Shown piece by piece: positions 1 through 5,560 of a stretch of DNA of 5,560 nucleotides (position 1 is the first letter of the stretch; each line of letters starts with the position of its first letter). Source of the DNA: CAYMWF01 sp964394085 [NCBI: uncultured Gemmatimonadota bacterium] (GTDB lineage: Bacteria; GCA-2686955; CAYMWF01); the NCBI GenBank assembly GCA_964394085.1, contig CAYMWF010000150.1:1-5560 (forward strand). Direction: 5' to 3'. Both the position numbers and the translations under genes were made by a program. The notes under the pieces were generated by a model that was given only the letters and a program-made list of their open reading frames with translations, was not told where the DNA came from and ran no database searches.

Positions 1-50
1 TGTATATTCAGGGAAAGCGGCATTTGTGAAAAACGAGTGCTGAATCGGTG

Positions 51-2234
51 CTAATTGATGACCAAGCGGCTCAAGTGTTTCGGATCCGGCCGGTACTCAT
101 CAGCGCCCATGTCGAAGCCATCGCCAAATGGCCTTGGATCTCCTTCAAAGTCGAATTCAGGAGCTCCATTCAATGTGCCGGCGTCGATGCAGGGCGAACC
201 AAGAGTCAGGTGGAAGTCTCCGTTTTCAGGATCGAGGAAGAGTGGGTCAGCGTCGATATTACCTTCCCCGGGCCAGCCTCCAGCAATGTCAGAGTAGGTG
301 ATAATCGGTTCTCCTAAATCGTTATTTATTTCGGTTACTGGGTCATCCCAGAAAATACAATTTGTGATGATTGGCGAATCATTCTGGCCGCAATGTAGAC
401 CACTACCTTCAAGTGCGGTGTTTCCAAATGCAGTACAATTTACTACTGCCGAAGGAGAAGCACCATATATCGCTCCGCCATACGTGGATGCATTGTTCTT
501 GGCAAATATTGTGTTATATATTTTTAGGAAAGAGTCTTCACTAGAGTCATAATAATATAATCCGCCACCATAACCAGCATTGTTATACACAATTACACAG
601 TTTATAATCTCAGCATTGGAATTGAAACAAATAATTCCACCACCCGATTGAATGGTTTCGCAATTTAATATCCTACAGTCGATGATTGATGGTGAAGCAT
701 TAGAGCATAGGATTCCACCTCCCAGATAATAATCAAATCCATTTTGAATTGAAAAACCTTTAAGTTTCGCATCAGGTGGTTCAAATTCGTGTATATAGAA
801 TCCCCTCCCGTCATTCTCACAATCGATCACTGTCGCTTCAGGGCCATTTTCAGATTGAACGATGATTGTCTTACCTAAATAGTCGATATTCTTGTTGCCT
901 TCACCGGCATAAGTACCGTCGGCTACAAGGATGGTGTCAAGGTACACCGCAGCATCGATAGCTTCCTGGATTGTCGGGTAGTCCTGGGGAACGCGTCTGG
1001 TTTTAGACATGGCACCTTTCTCGAAATTAAATCCAAGAAAATGTTCTATTGCACCCATGTCAATCCGATGACCACCGCCAGTCCGGGGAGTGAAAGACGG
1101 ATCGCCGGCATCAATGCAAGGCGATTCGGGAAGCAACCTGAAGTCGCCGTTTCTAGGATCAACGAACTGGGGATTGGCCATGATGTTACCAGTGCCTGGC
1201 CATATGGCGCCCTGCACATCAGAATAATCAACCTGGGTCCATCCATTCCAGTCGGAAATTTCATCACCGCTGTTTTCCCAAACGATGCAATTTACTATTG
1301 TCGCATATGCATAAGAACCAATACACTTGACACCACAACCCGAGTTACCAACAATGGTGCAATTAGTGAGATCTGGGTAACCCGTAGAGTACACTCCGCT
1401 ACCGGTATTCCCGGCGATAATGCAATCCGTTAATTCCCCACCACTACAAACTCCTCCACCGTTATTTTCAATAATCACGCATTTGGTTGCGAAATTTATG
1501 CCAGCTATTCCACCACCGTCTCTTGCTGTGTTGCTCCGCACAACGCAATTCGCCATACGGTCACTGCTAGATATTCCACCACCACTTCTATCAGGGTTGT
1601 AGTTATCATGGATATAACAATTATTTATTATGGTGGCGTCGGAGATACCACATCCGGTATTTTCTGAAATTTCGCAATCGATAACACGCGAAGATCCCCT
1701 GATTCCTCCTGTACCCACACCTTTATTCCAATAAAGGTAACAACCAATAACGATTGAATTAGTATTATAGGCAAAAATCCCTCCAGTACCATCAGCCTCG
1801 TTATTTGTAAGAATGCAGTTCAAAATAGTTGGTGACGATTCTAAACACCGGATAGCCCCACCAGAACCATCCGGCCAACCACCGGTTACATAACCATTTC
1901 TGATAGTGAAACCATCCAGGATTGATAAAGAATCCTCCTCACCCTGGAAACAGAATCCACGACCCTCTTTTTTGCAATCTATTATAGTAAACTCAGGACC
2001 ACTCTCTGACAATACAGCGATTCTTTTCCCTAAATAATCAAGATTCTTGTTTCCTTCACCAGTATATGTTCCATCCGCAACAAGGACTGTATCTCGATTG
2101 AATGCAGCATCAATTCCGTCCTGAATCGTCGGCTGGTCCCCCGGCACCCGAATCGTCGCACTTGACACCACAGACACCAATAGCAGCAGTGACAGACTGC
2201 CCACTGCAAGGATGCGAGTGAAGGTTCGTCTCAT
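51..2234 (-). CDS. Secreted right-handed beta-helix protein with two fused modules (727 aa)
   Basis: The product is a predicted exported beta-helix (pectin-lyase-like) protein; substrate and role are unknown. Residues 1-26 look like a signal peptide: Arg at 2, 3 and 7, a hydrophobic core at 9-22, and an SSA end. Module A (about 28-400) starts with a cap containing VPGDQPTIQ, passes through coils of the GGGI / NCxI / xxN type, and closes with a GDFRLLPESPCIDAG block and DMGAIE. Module B (about 409-716) repeats the plan: VPQDYPTIQ, GGGI coils, then GDFHLTLGSPCIDAG and DMGADEY. The last 11 residues carry no recognisable sorting domain or membrane anchor. There are 27 cysteines, mostly at the coil NC position. 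The start is set by GGAGG five bases upstream of ATG and by the signal peptide; the stop is TAG. The repeats recall NosD-like and chlamydial Pmp-like (GGAI/FxxN) solenoids by pattern only. It is confidently a real gene; its function is not known. Confidence 0.93.
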   Translation of the reverse strand: MRRTFTRILAVGSLSLLLLVSVVSSATIRVPGDQPTIQDGIDAAFNRDTVLVADGTYTGEGNKNLDYLGKRIAVLSESGPEFTIIDCKKEGRGFCFQGEEDSLSILDGFTIRNGYVTGGWPDGSGGAIRCLESSPTILNCILTNNEADGTGGIFAYNTNSIVIGCYLYWNKGVGTGGIRGSSRVIDCEISENTGCGISDATIINNCYIHDNYNPDRSGGGISSSDRMANCVVRSNTARDGGGIAGINFATKCVIIENNGGGVCSGGELTDCIIAGNTGSGVYSTGYPDLTNCTIVGNSGCGVKCIGSYAYATIVNCIVWENSGDEISDWNGWTQVDYSDVQGAIWPGTGNIMANPQFVDPRNGDFRLLPESPCIDAGDPSFTPRTGGGHRIDMGAIEHFLGFNFEKGAMSKTRRVPQDYPTIQEAIDAAVYLDTILVADGTYAGEGNKNIDYLGKTIIVQSENGPEATVIDCENDGRGFYIHEFEPPDAKLKGFSIQNGFDYYLGGGILCSNASPSIIDCRILNCETIQSGGGIICFNSNAEIINCVIVYNNAGYGGGLYYYDSSEDSFLKIYNTIFAKNNASTYGGAIYGASPSAVVNCTAFGNTALEGSGLHCGQNDSPIITNCIFWDDPVTEINNDLGEPIITYSDIAGGWPGEGNIDADPLFLDPENGDFHLTLGSPCIDAGTLNGAPEFDFEGDPRPFGDGFDMGADEYRPDPKHLSRLVIN
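750..998 (-). repeat. Beta-helix N-cap module, copy B of the 727-aa protein
   Basis: Residues 413-495 of the same protein. It carries PTIQEAIDAA, LVADGTYAGEGNKN, DYLGK, SENGPE, IDC, GRGFY and LKGFSI. Protein identity to copy A is high, while codons differ mostly at third positions, so the duplication is old and the protein sequence has been kept. Confidence 0.85.
1008..1019 (-). other. Possible internal start at the module A/B junction
   Basis: The minus strand reads AAAGGTGCCATG in frame. AAAGG (1015-1019) is four bases before ATG (1008-1010), codon 409, exactly where module B begins (GAMSKTRRVPQ). Initiation here would give a 319-residue product with one complete module but no signal peptide. 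It could be a relic of a once separate gene joined to module A, or chance. The motif is seen; use as a start is not shown. Confidence 0.3.
1905..2153 (-). repeat. Beta-helix N-cap module, copy A of the 727-aa protein
   Basis: Residues 28-110 of the 727-aa protein. The series is PTIQDGIDAA, LVADGTYTGEGNKN, DYLGK, then SESGPE, IDC, GRGF and LDGFTI. This order recurs twice more in the window, at 750-998 and 5066-5311, defining a family-specific entry module ahead of the coils. Confidence 0.85.
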
Positions 2235-2238
2235 TTTA

Positions 2239-2245
2239 TCCTCCC
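2239..2245 (-). promoter_or_regulatory. Ribosome binding site of the 727-aa gene
   Basis: The minus strand reads GGGAGGATAAAATG. The GGAGG core (2240-2244) is five bases from the ATG at 2232-2234. This fixes the start codon, together with the signal peptide that follows it. Confidence 0.8.
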
Positions 2246-2270
2246 GAGCTGAATACTTAACTTACCCGAA

Positions 2271-2299
2271 AGTATAGCACGGAACCGCCTGATCGACAA
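2271..2299 (-). promoter_or_regulatory. Sigma70-like promoter of the 727-aa gene
   Basis: On the minus strand, TTGTCG (2294-2299, 4/6 to TTGACA) lies exactly 17 bases before TATACT (2271-2276, 5/6 to TATAAT). A TG one base upstream of the -10 hexamer makes an extended -10 (TGCTATACT). The -10 ends 36 bases before the ATG, leaving a leader of about 30 bases. The -35 half lies inside the first intergenic repeat unit. The hexamers and spacing are seen directly; activity is inferred. Confidence 0.6.
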
Positions 2300-2510
2300 A
2301 TCGGCGACGATCGCACCTCTGTTTCCGAAAAACTCCTGGTGTAGCTGCCCTGTTATTTCGACTTGGCACCAGAGTCGATGTTTACCCCTACCGAACTCTC
2401 CGAACGAATCGACTGCCATCCTACGCCACGGGTTCAGGGCAGGATGAGCGTTTTTTCACGGGTGCATGACGCCCGAACGGGATGTTACGACTCGTCGGGG
2501 ATAAAGGCTC
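2281..2510. repeat. Intergenic tandem repeat unit 1 (promoter-proximal copy)
   Basis: This is the first of three diverged direct repeats. The unit opens with GGAACCGCCTG, preceded by GCAC, exactly as at unit 3. It shares with unit 2 a block around CGACGATCGC and CTGTTTCCGAA, a segment ending AGAGTCGATGTTTACCCCT, and a right-hand block with GGGTGCATGACGCC and GGGATGTTACGACTCGTC. The stretch about 2395-2440 departs from units 2 and 3 and contains GGGTTCAGGGCA (2430-2441), which also sits at the unit 2/3 junction (2728-2739); this suggests local rearrangement. The -35 hexamer of the adjacent gene lies inside this unit. An interrupted palindrome TCGACT-N9-AGTCGA is at 2358-2378. Confidence 0.8.
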
Positions 2511-2740
2511 GGAAACGGCTGTTCGACAAAATCGACGACGATCGCTCCCCTGTTTCCGAATAAACCCCCACGTAGCTCACGTTTTAATTCGACTTCGCAT
2601 CAGAGTCGATGTTTACCCCTGCTGAATGGCCAGGATGAATTTAGTGGGTAGCTAGCGGCATAGTTTTCGGAAAGGTGAGCGTTTTATGACGGGTGCATGA
2701 TGCCTGAGCGGGATGTTACGGCTCGTCGGGTTCAGGGCAC
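2511..2740. repeat. Intergenic tandem repeat unit 2
   Basis: This second copy starts 230 bases after unit 1 with GGAAACGGCTG. It matches unit 1 best over its left and right thirds. It matches unit 3 best in the centre, where 20 bases at 2590-2609 are identical to 2821-2840 and are followed by GTTTACCCCT in both. The TCGACT-N9-AGTCGA palindrome is at 2589-2609. No open frame runs through the unit: the frame used by the conserved tail motif is interrupted by a stop. Confidence 0.8.
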
Positions 2741-2960
2741 GGAACCGCCTGCCTGGCAAACTGGGCGCTTGTTCGCACCGCTGATTCCGATTTAATGGCC
2801 ACGTAGCTCATGATTCAATCCGACTTCGCATCAGAGTCGAGGTTTACCCCTACTGAGGGCTCCGGATGAATTAACTGGGCAGCAACGGGCATGGTTTGGG
2901 GCAAGGTGACGGTTTTAAAATGCTGGTGTATGACTAGGATATGGGCAACATCGGCGGAGA
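2741..2960. repeat. Intergenic tandem repeat unit 3 (degenerate right end)
   Basis: This third copy starts 230 bases after unit 2 with GGAACCGCCTG. It keeps the CACGTAGCTCA and central palindrome blocks (2820-2840), but its last 50 or so bases drift from the other units (GGTGTATGACTAGG in place of GGTGCATGATGCCT). The right boundary is therefore approximate. It lies just downstream of the stop codon of the 809-aa gene, where I see no convincing hairpin-plus-T-run terminator. Confidence 0.7.
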
Positions 2961-2974
2961 TGGGATGATGAAAA

Positions 2975-5404
2975 TTATTCGGTTCTAGTGCCGTTCTCGA
3001 CAACGGTGAATTCGAAATGGTCAAGATCGTAACGCCGACCGCCGTAACCGACGCCGGTGGCGAAGGAGTAGATGCCAGGGTACCAACCGAGTGGTACCTG
3101 GTACTCGAACTCGTAAGAGAGATTGCTGGATGGTGTTATCGATGCGAAGACCGGCTCAACCAGCGGATTACCGGGCCAAGGTGCGCCGTCCGGAAGACGG
3201 ATTGTCGCAGCTGCGCCGAAGCTAATATCGTAAGGCTTGGAATTACTTACAGTGCAATTGACGTGGCTAGTTTCTCCCGGTGCAATCTCGTTGGTTTCGG
3301 GCGAGAGATATACAACAAGCTCCTTGGACTGATCGAAATAAATAGCACCCATATCACGCCTGGTGCCATCTGGATCTTGAGATCTAGGATCCCCGGTGTC
3401 GATGCAGGGAGAACCCCAGAGTAGGCGATAATCGTCATAATCCTGCGTCACGAAAATCGGGTCCTCCGCGATATTGCCGGTGCCAGGCCATCCGTCTTGA
3501 ATGTTAGAATATGTGATGACTGGAGAAGCCCACGAATCATTGGAAACCTCATCAGGTGAATCGTTCCATAGTATGCAGTTCGTGATTGTCGGGGAGGAGT
3601 GCCCGTAGCAATAGATCCCACCACCGCTATAATGAGCTATATTCCCCGAGATCGCGCAGTTCGTGATGGTCGGGGAGGACCATTTGCAATAAATCCCACC
3701 GCCAGCCCAGTCAGCCCTATTTTCGGTTAATGTACAGTTCTTTATGATCGACGAGGAATCGCGGCAATAGATCCCTCCTCCGTAACTGCCTGTATTCTCA
3801 AAGATAGAGGAGTTTGTGATAGTCAGGGAGGATTCTCCGTGGCAATAGACCCCCCCGCCTGACCAGTCAGCCGTATTTCCCTCAATTTTGCAATCCGTTA
3901 TTGATAGAGAGGAATAGTCGACACAACTGATGCCTCCGCCTGCATAAGCCCAATTCCTCACAATCAAACAATTTATGAGGGTCGGATAGGAAAAGTTGCG
4001 GCAATAGATCCCGCCACCACGGGATTCGGCCTTATTCCTTGTTATCGTGCAGTTCGTCAAAAACGGAGAGGAACCGGAGCAATATATTCCGCCACCATTA
4101 TAGGCATTCCAGCAATTTTCAATCAGACAGTAGGAAAGCTCACCACTCCCCTGAATGAACCGGATCCCACCTCCTTGATCCAGTTCCAGAAATTGCGTGA
4201 TCGATATCATCGAATCTTCTGTTCCAGCAGCGGTCAGTTCCCCTTTCACTACTAGCCCGCTCCGATTGTGCAGCAGCAATTCCACTCCCGGTTCAACCGC
4301 AAGGGTATCCCCCGTTTCAACGATAACGTTCTCCGATACGATATACGGTGAACCGGCGATCGGAAGCCGTCCGGATATCACCCCTCCGAGGACACCCTCA
4401 GGAAGCTTACCCAGACCTCCGAAAACACCCATATCGTTCTGCGATCCGTCCGGGTCGAGCCTGGAGTAGGCGTCCCCCGCATCTATGCAGGGAGAATCCT
4501 CCTGGAGCGAATAATCACCCCCATCTGGATCAGCGAAGAGTGGATCGGAATCAATGTTGCCTTCGCCGAGTCCCGACCATCCCCCCTGGATGTCTGAGTA
4601 GGTGACGATTGGACTTCCTGATTCAAGGTGGATCTCATAAGGCGAATTGTTCCAGATGATACAATTCGTGATGAAGGGATAGGACTCGAATCTGCAGTAG
4701 ATCCCGCCGTGATAGGCATTCCCCGAGATCGTGCAGTTTGTGATGGTCGGGGAGGAATCCACGCAACTGATCCCGGTTGCTGTATTTTCCGATATTGTGC
4801 AGTTTGTGACTGTAGGGAAAGAAACCTTGCAACTGATCCCGGGACCCGAATTATCCGATATTGTGCAGTTCGTGATGACTGGGGACAAGAAGTAGCAACA
4901 GATACCGTAAGTATTTTCCGATATTGTGCAGTTCGTGATGACTGGGGAAGCGAAGAAGCAGTAGATACCGTTATCAGTATTTCCCGATATTGTGCAGTTC
5001 CTTATGGTCGGGGAGGATCGGGAGCAACGGATCCCGCCGCCTTCATCATCCCAACCATTTGTGATGGTGAAACCTTCCAGCCGGGATCCGGTATCCTCCC
5101 CCGTGTGGAAATAAAACCCGCGGCACTGATTTTCGCAATCGATTTCTGTATACTCTGGGCCATACAAGGACTTCACGGTAATTACCTTGCCCAGAAAATC
5201 GATATCCCGATTCCCCTCGCCCGTATAGACGCCAGGGGCGACCAAGACAATGTCACCATCCATCGCTGCGTTAATGGCAGCCTGAATCGTGGGATACTCC
5301 GACGGTACCCTGAGGTATTCATCCAGCCAGAAATCGATGCTGTAACAGGGAGCAGCTGTCAGGACGACAAGAAGCACAGTGACAATGATTGTTGTCGCTT
5401 TCAT
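2975..5404 (-). CDS. Secreted two-solenoid beta-helix protein with C-terminal Ig-like domain (809 aa)
   Basis: This is a predicted exported right-handed beta-helix protein of unknown substrate. Residues 1-22 form a signal peptide (Lys2, hydrophobic 6-17, cleavage near APCYS). Residues 32-113 are the cap with PTIQAAINAA, GEGNRDIDFLGK and IDC...RGFYFH. Solenoid 1 (131-263) has six coils of 21-24 residues with SPxITNCTIS. A DPLFADP...SPCIDAG closing block follows at 287-310. Residues 338-402 form a second entry segment (SPYIV...GDTLAVEPGVELLL...VKGELTAAGT), typical of beta-helix starts. Solenoid 2 (437-611) has seven coils of about 26 residues with GGGIYC and TNC. A closing block (GSPCIDTGD, DMGAIYF) ends near 690. 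Residues 692-805 look like an Ig-like or CARDB-like beta-sandwich (LSPETNEIAPGET, then LPDGAPWPGNP). There are 34 cysteines. AAGGAG lies six bases before the ATG; the stop is TAA. No lyase active site is evident; an adhesin, surface-layer or carbohydrate-contact role is only a guess. Confidence 0.94.
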   Translation of the reverse strand: MKATTIIVTVLLVVLTAAPCYSIDFWLDEYLRVPSEYPTIQAAINAAMDGDIVLVAPGVYTGEGNRDIDFLGKVITVKSLYGPEYTEIDCENQCRGFYFHTGEDTGSRLEGFTITNGWDDEGGGIRCSRSSPTIRNCTISGNTDNGIYCFFASPVITNCTISENTYGICCYFLSPVITNCTISDNSGPGISCKVSFPTVTNCTISENTATGISCVDSSPTITNCTISGNAYHGGIYCRFESYPFITNCIIWNNSPYEIHLESGSPIVTYSDIQGGWSGLGEGNIDSDPLFADPDGGDYSLQEDSPCIDAGDAYSRLDPDGSQNDMGVFGGLGKLPEGVLGGVISGRLPIAGSPYIVSENVIVETGDTLAVEPGVELLLHNRSGLVVKGELTAAGTEDSMISITQFLELDQGGGIRFIQGSGELSYCLIENCWNAYNGGGIYCSGSSPFLTNCTITRNKAESRGGGIYCRNFSYPTLINCLIVRNWAYAGGGISCVDYSSLSITDCKIEGNTADWSGGGVYCHGESSLTITNSSIFENTGSYGGGIYCRDSSSIIKNCTLTENRADWAGGGIYCKWSSPTITNCAISGNIAHYSGGGIYCYGHSSPTITNCILWNDSPDEVSNDSWASPVITYSNIQDGWPGTGNIAEDPIFVTQDYDDYRLLWGSPCIDTGDPRSQDPDGTRRDMGAIYFDQSKELVVYLSPETNEIAPGETSHVNCTVSNSKPYDISFGAAATIRLPDGAPWPGNPLVEPVFASITPSSNLSYEFEYQVPLGWYPGIYSFATGVGYGGRRYDLDHFEFTVVENGTRTE
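3572..4096 (-). repeat. In-frame 75-81 bp coil repeats, solenoid 2 of the 809-aa protein
   Basis: Seven turns of 26-27 residues span residues 437-611, each with GGGIYC (or GGISC, GGVYC) followed by xITNCxI and xxN. Cysteines of the first series are at 442, 468, 494, 521, 547, 573 and 599. The coil is longer than in solenoid 1, and the nucleotide copies are more diverged, so this array is older or less homogenised. Confidence 0.88.
4682..5014 (-). repeat. In-frame 63-72 bp coil repeats, solenoid 1 of the 809-aa protein
   Basis: Five tandem coding units span residues 131-241, with lengths of 22, 21, 22, 22 and 24 residues. Each reads approximately SPxITNCTISxN followed by GIxC. The nucleotide copies are very close: a 31-base stretch at 4855-4885 is repeated exactly at 4918-4948. 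Unit marks (the base string CCGA) fall at 4723, 4789, 4855, 4918 and 4984. Each unit is one beta-helix turn. A sixth, weaker turn follows at residues 242-263. Confidence 0.9.
5066..5311 (-). repeat. Beta-helix N-cap module of the 809-aa protein
   Basis: Residues 32-113: PTIQAAINAA, VLVAPGVYTGEGNRD, DFLGK, SLYGPE, IDC, RGFYFH and LEGFTI. It aligns without long gaps to the two copies in the neighbouring gene. It is the clearest evidence that the two genes are paralogous. Confidence 0.85.
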
Positions 5405-5410
5405 GGTTGT

Positions 5411-5416
5411 CTCCTT
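5411..5416 (-). promoter_or_regulatory. Ribosome binding site of the 809-aa gene
   Basis: AAGGAG on the minus strand is six bases upstream of the ATG at 5402-5404. The Lys-led signal peptide starting at that ATG supports the choice of start. Confidence 0.8.
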
Positions 5417-5459
5417 GGCGTGAAGTCCTCCCTGTGTGGATGTTCATTCGTTTCATGGA

Positions 5460-5488
5460 AGCATAGCACAAATTCATCGGTACGTCCA
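5460..5488 (-). promoter_or_regulatory. Sigma70-like promoter of the 809-aa gene
   Basis: On the minus strand, TGGACG (5483-5488, 4/6 to TTGACA) is 17 bases upstream of TATGCT (5460-5465, 4/6 to TATAAT). An extended -10 TG gives TGCTATGCT, nearly the same string as TGCTATACT before the other gene. The -10 ends 55 bases before the ATG. It is a weaker match than the other promoter; the shared extended -10 string is the main support. Confidence 0.5.
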
Positions 5489-5560
5489 CTGAGCCCCTGG
5501 TTCTTTCTGCAGTTCAGACAGTAAGTGAGTAAATCTGACTTTTCCGGTTAAATTGGATCT

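Noticed and set aside
1-50. Terminator for the 727-aa gene
   Set aside because: A T5 run is present on the minus strand, but the flanking GCA/TGC pairing does not extend into a stable stem. The flank is too short to judge further.
2231-2563. Short open frames in the spacer (minus 2231-2419, plus 2363-2563)
   Set aside because: They cross the promoter and the repeat units, lack ribosome sites, and are not preserved in the equivalent positions of the other units.
2815-3024. Minus-strand 69-codon frame overlapping the end of the 809-aa gene
   Set aside because: It overlaps the gene end in another frame. Its tail motif recurs in the repeats, but equivalent frames in units 1 and 2 are broken by stops, so I treat it as repeat DNA rather than a gene.
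3017-3424. Plus-strand open frame opposite the C-terminal part of the 809-aa gene
   Set aside because: The minus strand carries coherent domain motifs here (Ig-like tail, SPCIDTGD); the plus-strand translation has no recognisable pattern or signal.
4682-5014. CRISPR-like regular repeats
   Set aside because: The units are translated in frame as beta-helix turns, and the segments between conserved blocks are themselves similar; there are no spacers and no cas genes.
5342-5404. Lipoprotein signal at Cys20 of the 809-aa protein
   Set aside because: The residues before the cysteine are AAP; proline at -1 does not fit a lipobox, so an ordinary signal peptide is more likely.
4628-5524. Long open frame on the plus strand (298 codons) opposite solenoid 1
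   Set aside because: It begins with GTG without a good ribosome site and mirrors the in-frame repeats of the 809-aa gene. Its repeated TDP- and RYCAV-like segments are the antisense image of those coils, and it runs through the promoter and leader of that gene.
5514-5538. Inverted repeat TCAGA-N15-TCTGA followed by CTTTT, possible plus-strand terminator
   Set aside because: The stem is only five pairs with a long loop and a short T run, and no plus-strand gene precedes it in the window.

Overview
The window holds two long genes on the minus strand. Both encode exported, repeat-built, right-handed parallel beta-helix proteins (pectin-lyase-like solenoids), and a 740-bp non-coding spacer separates them. 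Nothing here is a core housekeeping gene, so taxonomic placement is weak. The N-terminal signal peptides, the motifs PTIQ-AI-AA, DPLF-DP-GDF-SPCIDAG and DMGA, and the C-terminal Ig-like domain are the style of secreted proteins from environmental Gram-negative lineages of the FCB type (for example Eisenbacteria-, Krumholzibacteria- or Zixibacteria-like genomes). This is inference from family style, not an identification.

Layout from left to right: 1-50 is the unremarkable 3' flank of the first gene. 51-2234 (minus) encodes a 727-residue protein made of two fused copies of the same beta-helix module. 2235-2974 is a spacer with the first gene's leader and promoter at its left end, followed by three diverged tandem repeats with a period of about 230 bp. 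2975-5404 (minus) encodes an 809-residue protein with two solenoids of different coil length and a C-terminal beta-sandwich domain. 5405-5560 holds that gene's leader and a plausible sigma70-type promoter.

The two genes are paralogous. A cap module of about 83 residues occurs three times, once in the 809-residue protein and twice in the 727-residue protein, with the same GEGN and LGK signatures and an IDC...RGF block. Each gene appears to have its own Shine-Dalgarno sequence and extended -10 promoter, so they look like separately transcribed members of one surface or secreted protein family rather than an operon. No catalytic residues or partner genes are visible, so no substrate is proposed. 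The most curious parts are the intergenic tandem repeats, whose first copy overlaps the promoter of the downstream gene, and the very regular cysteine ladders of the 809-residue protein. I see no CRISPR array, tRNA, rRNA, transposase or other mobile-element gene.
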